From the NCBI RefSeq assembly GCF_008704535.1, contig NZ_CP023701.1:7110001-7174000 (forward strand): DNA of 64,000 nt, written 5' to 3'. Both the position numbers and the translations under genes were made by a program. This document shows positions 61,791 through 64,000 of the stretch, piece after piece (within the stretch, counting starts at the first letter, position 1; each line of letters opens with the position of its first letter). This DNA comes from Streptomyces subrutilus (GTDB lineage: Bacteria > Actinomycetota > Actinomycetes > Streptomycetales > Streptomycetaceae). The notes beneath the pieces were generated by a model. The model did no database searches. It had not been told where the DNA came from and saw only the letters and a program-made list of their open reading frames with translations.

Positions 61791-64000
61791 CCAGCGGCCC
61801 ACGGAATCCTTGGCCTTCACGCTGAGCTTCATCGTCCCCGACACCGGCGGAGTGATCGAGACGGTCGGGTTCGAACCGGCGATCTCGGTCCACGCAGTGT
61901 CCGTGGACAGCTTGTACTGGAAGGCCGTGACGGTGTCGCCGCTCGCCGGCGTGAACGTGAACTGGCCGGGAGTGCCAGGCTTTCCGGCCGCGACGCAGGC
62001 CGTGCTGGTGCAGGCACTGTAGGGGCTGCCGAAGGTGACGGCCGGGGCCTTCGGGGCGCTGGAGTCGACCTTGAAGTAGCAGTCCGCGCTGGGGTTGCTG
62101 GTGCGCTCGTTGCCGTTCGCGTACGAGCGGGTCCAGGTCCGGAAGCGGTACTGGGTGCCGTCCGTCAGTGTGGCGGGGGGGTCACTGGTGACCTTGACGT
62201 TGTCCCCCACGTATCCCGACGAGGGTCGGCTGATGTAGTCGGTGTCGCCCGCGTTGGCCTTGATCGCGGTCCAGGAGCCGTTGGTCTCCTTCTTCTCGGT
62301 CTGCATGAGGATCCGCAGCTGGGCACCGGATTCGCCGCCCCACACGGTTTCGGTGATCGCGGTCATGGCCGGAGTCGGGTCCGAGATGACGGTGGGCTTG
62401 GCGGCGTCGTTCGAGCAGATCTCTCCCGTGCCCGTGACCAGTCCCACGTAGATGGGGGTGTTGGGCTTGCCCATGTAGTCGACGGACAGGGCCGCGTCGT
62501 TGCGGAAGCGCTTCCACGCGGCGGTGTCCGACTCGTCCTCGGCCCGCAGCTCCAGGTTCAGACGGTTGTAGCGGCCGTTGGCGAAGTCGCGGACGGTGGG
62601 AGTGAGGTTCTCGTCCGGCTCGTCAGGAAGGTTGTCCGAGAATTCGACGGTCGCGGCGGGCGAGTTGGGATCGCATGCGGAGCCACGGCCGGCCGACAGC
62701 CAGCGGTCGCCCATGAGGTCGGCATAGTTGGGCTTGTTGCCCCAGGTCGTCGAGGGGGAAATCTCCCCGTCCATGCGGACCAGCCAGACATTGCGCAGCT
62801 CGCACTGGAAGGCCCACGGCTCGGTGACGCGGAAGCGGGCGGCCAGAACCTCCTTGCCCGCCAGCTTGCTCGGCGAGAACTCGAAGTAGAGGCGCTGCAC
62901 GTAGCCCGGGCCACAGTAGTATCCGCCCCAAGAGCCGCACTTGCCCATGCCCTTGCCCTGGCCGTCGCTGTCGTTGTCCCAGTTCCAGAAGGACACGCCG
63001 TCATTGCGGAGCGCGGTGTGCTCGGTGCCGTCGTCGAGGGCGACGGAGGGGTCGATGTACAGGGGGAAGGCCGCGGGATCGGTCTGCTTCAGCAGCGCGG
63101 AGTCCGGTACGACTGCCAGCGAGTCGGCGTCGACCTGGACGGGCATGTTCGCCGCCCCGGAACCGAAGGCTGGACCGTCGGCGGGACGGCCGCCGGACTC
63201 CGCGCCGACGGGCGCCTTAGCCGGGTGACCGCCCTCGCTCTTGGCCGCGGCCATCCTATCCTTCGCCGAAATGGCCGGTGCGGCGGACAGGCCCTTCGAG
63301 TCCCACATCAGGGCCGGGGGCGCCTTGAACACCGGCTTGCCGTTGGCGTCCGTCGCGGACAGACCGCCGTCCTTGGCAGGGTTGAGCTGGACCTCCTTCG
63401 CCGCGAGGTCGAACTCGACGCGCTGGAGCTTCGGGTTCTTCGCGGCCTCCGGAGTCTTGACCACGAGGACCTCTCGGAAGCCCTTCAAGGTTGCCGTCAT
63501 CCGCAGGTCGACCCCGGGCAGTACCTCTTGGTACACGGCGCTGTCCCCGTCGAGGACCGGCTTGGGCAGCGTGCCGCCCTGCCAGCCCAGCGACATCGAC
63601 CGTCCGCCGTGCTCGATGGTGACCAGGCTCGAATCCCTGCCGCCGGAGAAGCCGACCCCGGCCACGGCGGCCTTGGGGCCCACTGTGCCGTCCGGACGGA
63701 CCTCCAGCGTGGCGTCGGGCGTGACCCAGCCGGCGCCGCCCTTCGCCTTGACCCGGACCGGAACGGCCGACTGGTCAAGGCGGAAGGACTTTCCGTCCGG
63801 ATTCGCGAACGTCGTCGTGGACTCTGTCCGCTCGCCCAGCACTTCGACGGGTTTGCCGGACTCGGCCGCGGCCTTGAGCGCCTCGTCACTCTCGCTCGCC
63901 GGCACCTGGGCCGTAGCAGCGGCAGCCGTCGGCGCGTACCCGGGTGTCACACCCATGACGACTACCGCGCCGAGAGCGGCCGCTACGGCGCGACAAAGCC
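61765..64000 (-). pseudogene. RHS polymorphic toxin, N-terminal part, 5' end outside window
   Basis: A secreted N-terminal region that runs off the right edge. The last bases encode a signal-peptide-like stretch (LCRAVAAALGAVVVMGVTPG, YAPTAAAATAQVPASESDEA), so translation starts beyond 64000. Residues after it form a beta-rich TreeBase/NHL-like front (TLEVRPDGTVGPKAAVAGVG; YFEFSPSKLAGKEVLAARFR, a DNRLRE-type carbohydrate-binding-like module). Fibronectin-III-like parts follow up to KAKDSVGRWGATKIVDF. The frame then becomes noise at about 61765 while the YD repeats continue in another. Homologues usually have more sequence between these parts, so a deletion is likely. Confidence 0.82.

Noticed and set aside
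1..64000. CRISPR arrays, rRNA operons, complete tRNA genes
   Set aside because: No regularly spaced repeats, no rRNA signatures and no cloverleaf-forming sequence with intact arms was seen.

Overview
The window is very GC-rich DNA from a Streptomyces or a close relative. The evidence is strong G/C preference at third codon positions, GGAGG-type ribosome sites before GTG and TTG starts, and actinomycete-specific families (XRE regulators with DUF5753, DUF397, DUF5999, DUF6415, DUF6192, RacP, DUF574 methyltransferases, FxLD lanthipeptides). It looks like an accessory, frequently rearranged stretch: at least five transposases or transposase remnants and many frameshifted or truncated genes lie among intact specialised-metabolism and regulatory genes. 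All calls come from reading the sequence; no database search was run.

0-9.2 kb is ordinary chromosome-type content. It holds the 5' part of a lipoprotein alpha/beta hydrolase, cutA, a phosphatase-fold gene, and a cobalamin riboswitch controlling cbtB-cbtA (cobalt uptake). Two divergent regulator/oxidoreductase pairs follow (GlxA type with a saccharopine-dehydrogenase-like enzyme; AraC type with an NmrA-like enzyme), with a truncated CocE-type hydrolase between them. 9.2-11.4 kb holds only remnants. 11.4-15.4 kb is a small terpene locus: a polyprenyl diphosphate synthase, a class I terpene synthase with all its metal-binding motifs, and a convergent UbiB/ABC1-type kinase.

15.8-21.1 kb is nested mobile DNA: a serine recombinase fragment, a large catalase gene cut at its 5' end by a Tn3-family element, the Tn3 transposase itself (premature stop), an IS3 fragment inside that, and a DUF6192 gene fragment. 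21.2-24.1 kb carries small hypothetical genes.

24.1-31.7 kb is a class I lanthipeptide (FxLD) cluster on the minus strand. It has two precursor peptides, a strong hairpin, a full-length dehydratase, a LanC cyclase whose start overlaps the dehydratase stop, a hypothetical protein, a methyltransferase fused to a SpaB_C/TpbD-like domain, and another hypothetical protein. 31.8-37.8 kb, same strand, is a tight run of small regulatory and unknown genes with many overlapping start/stop codons, which could be cotranscribed with the cluster.

38.1-44.4 kb: an XRE regulator with a DUF397 partner lacking a normal start codon, an orphan PCMT-like methyltransferase preceded by a 37-residue proline-rich peptide, a divergent XRE/TPR regulator over a perfect palindrome, and an ABC exporter. 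This could be a second peptide-modifying locus.

44.4-46.2 kb and 53.6-55.4 kb carry the same trio in the same order: the C-terminal part of DUF6192, RacP, a hairpin, and an IS5-type transposase. This repeated architecture is the best candidate here for an undescribed mobile module. Between the two copies are a DHA2 MFS exporter, a TetR regulator with a clear promoter/operator, a serine hydrolase, a DUF3533-like membrane protein, and a complete IS3 element whose orfB is frameshifted. 55.9-64 kb holds an RHS/YD-repeat polymorphic-toxin gene, split by a frameshift and probably a deletion, with an unrecognised C-terminal domain and a downstream membrane protein that could be its immunity protein. 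Its 5' end lies outside the window.
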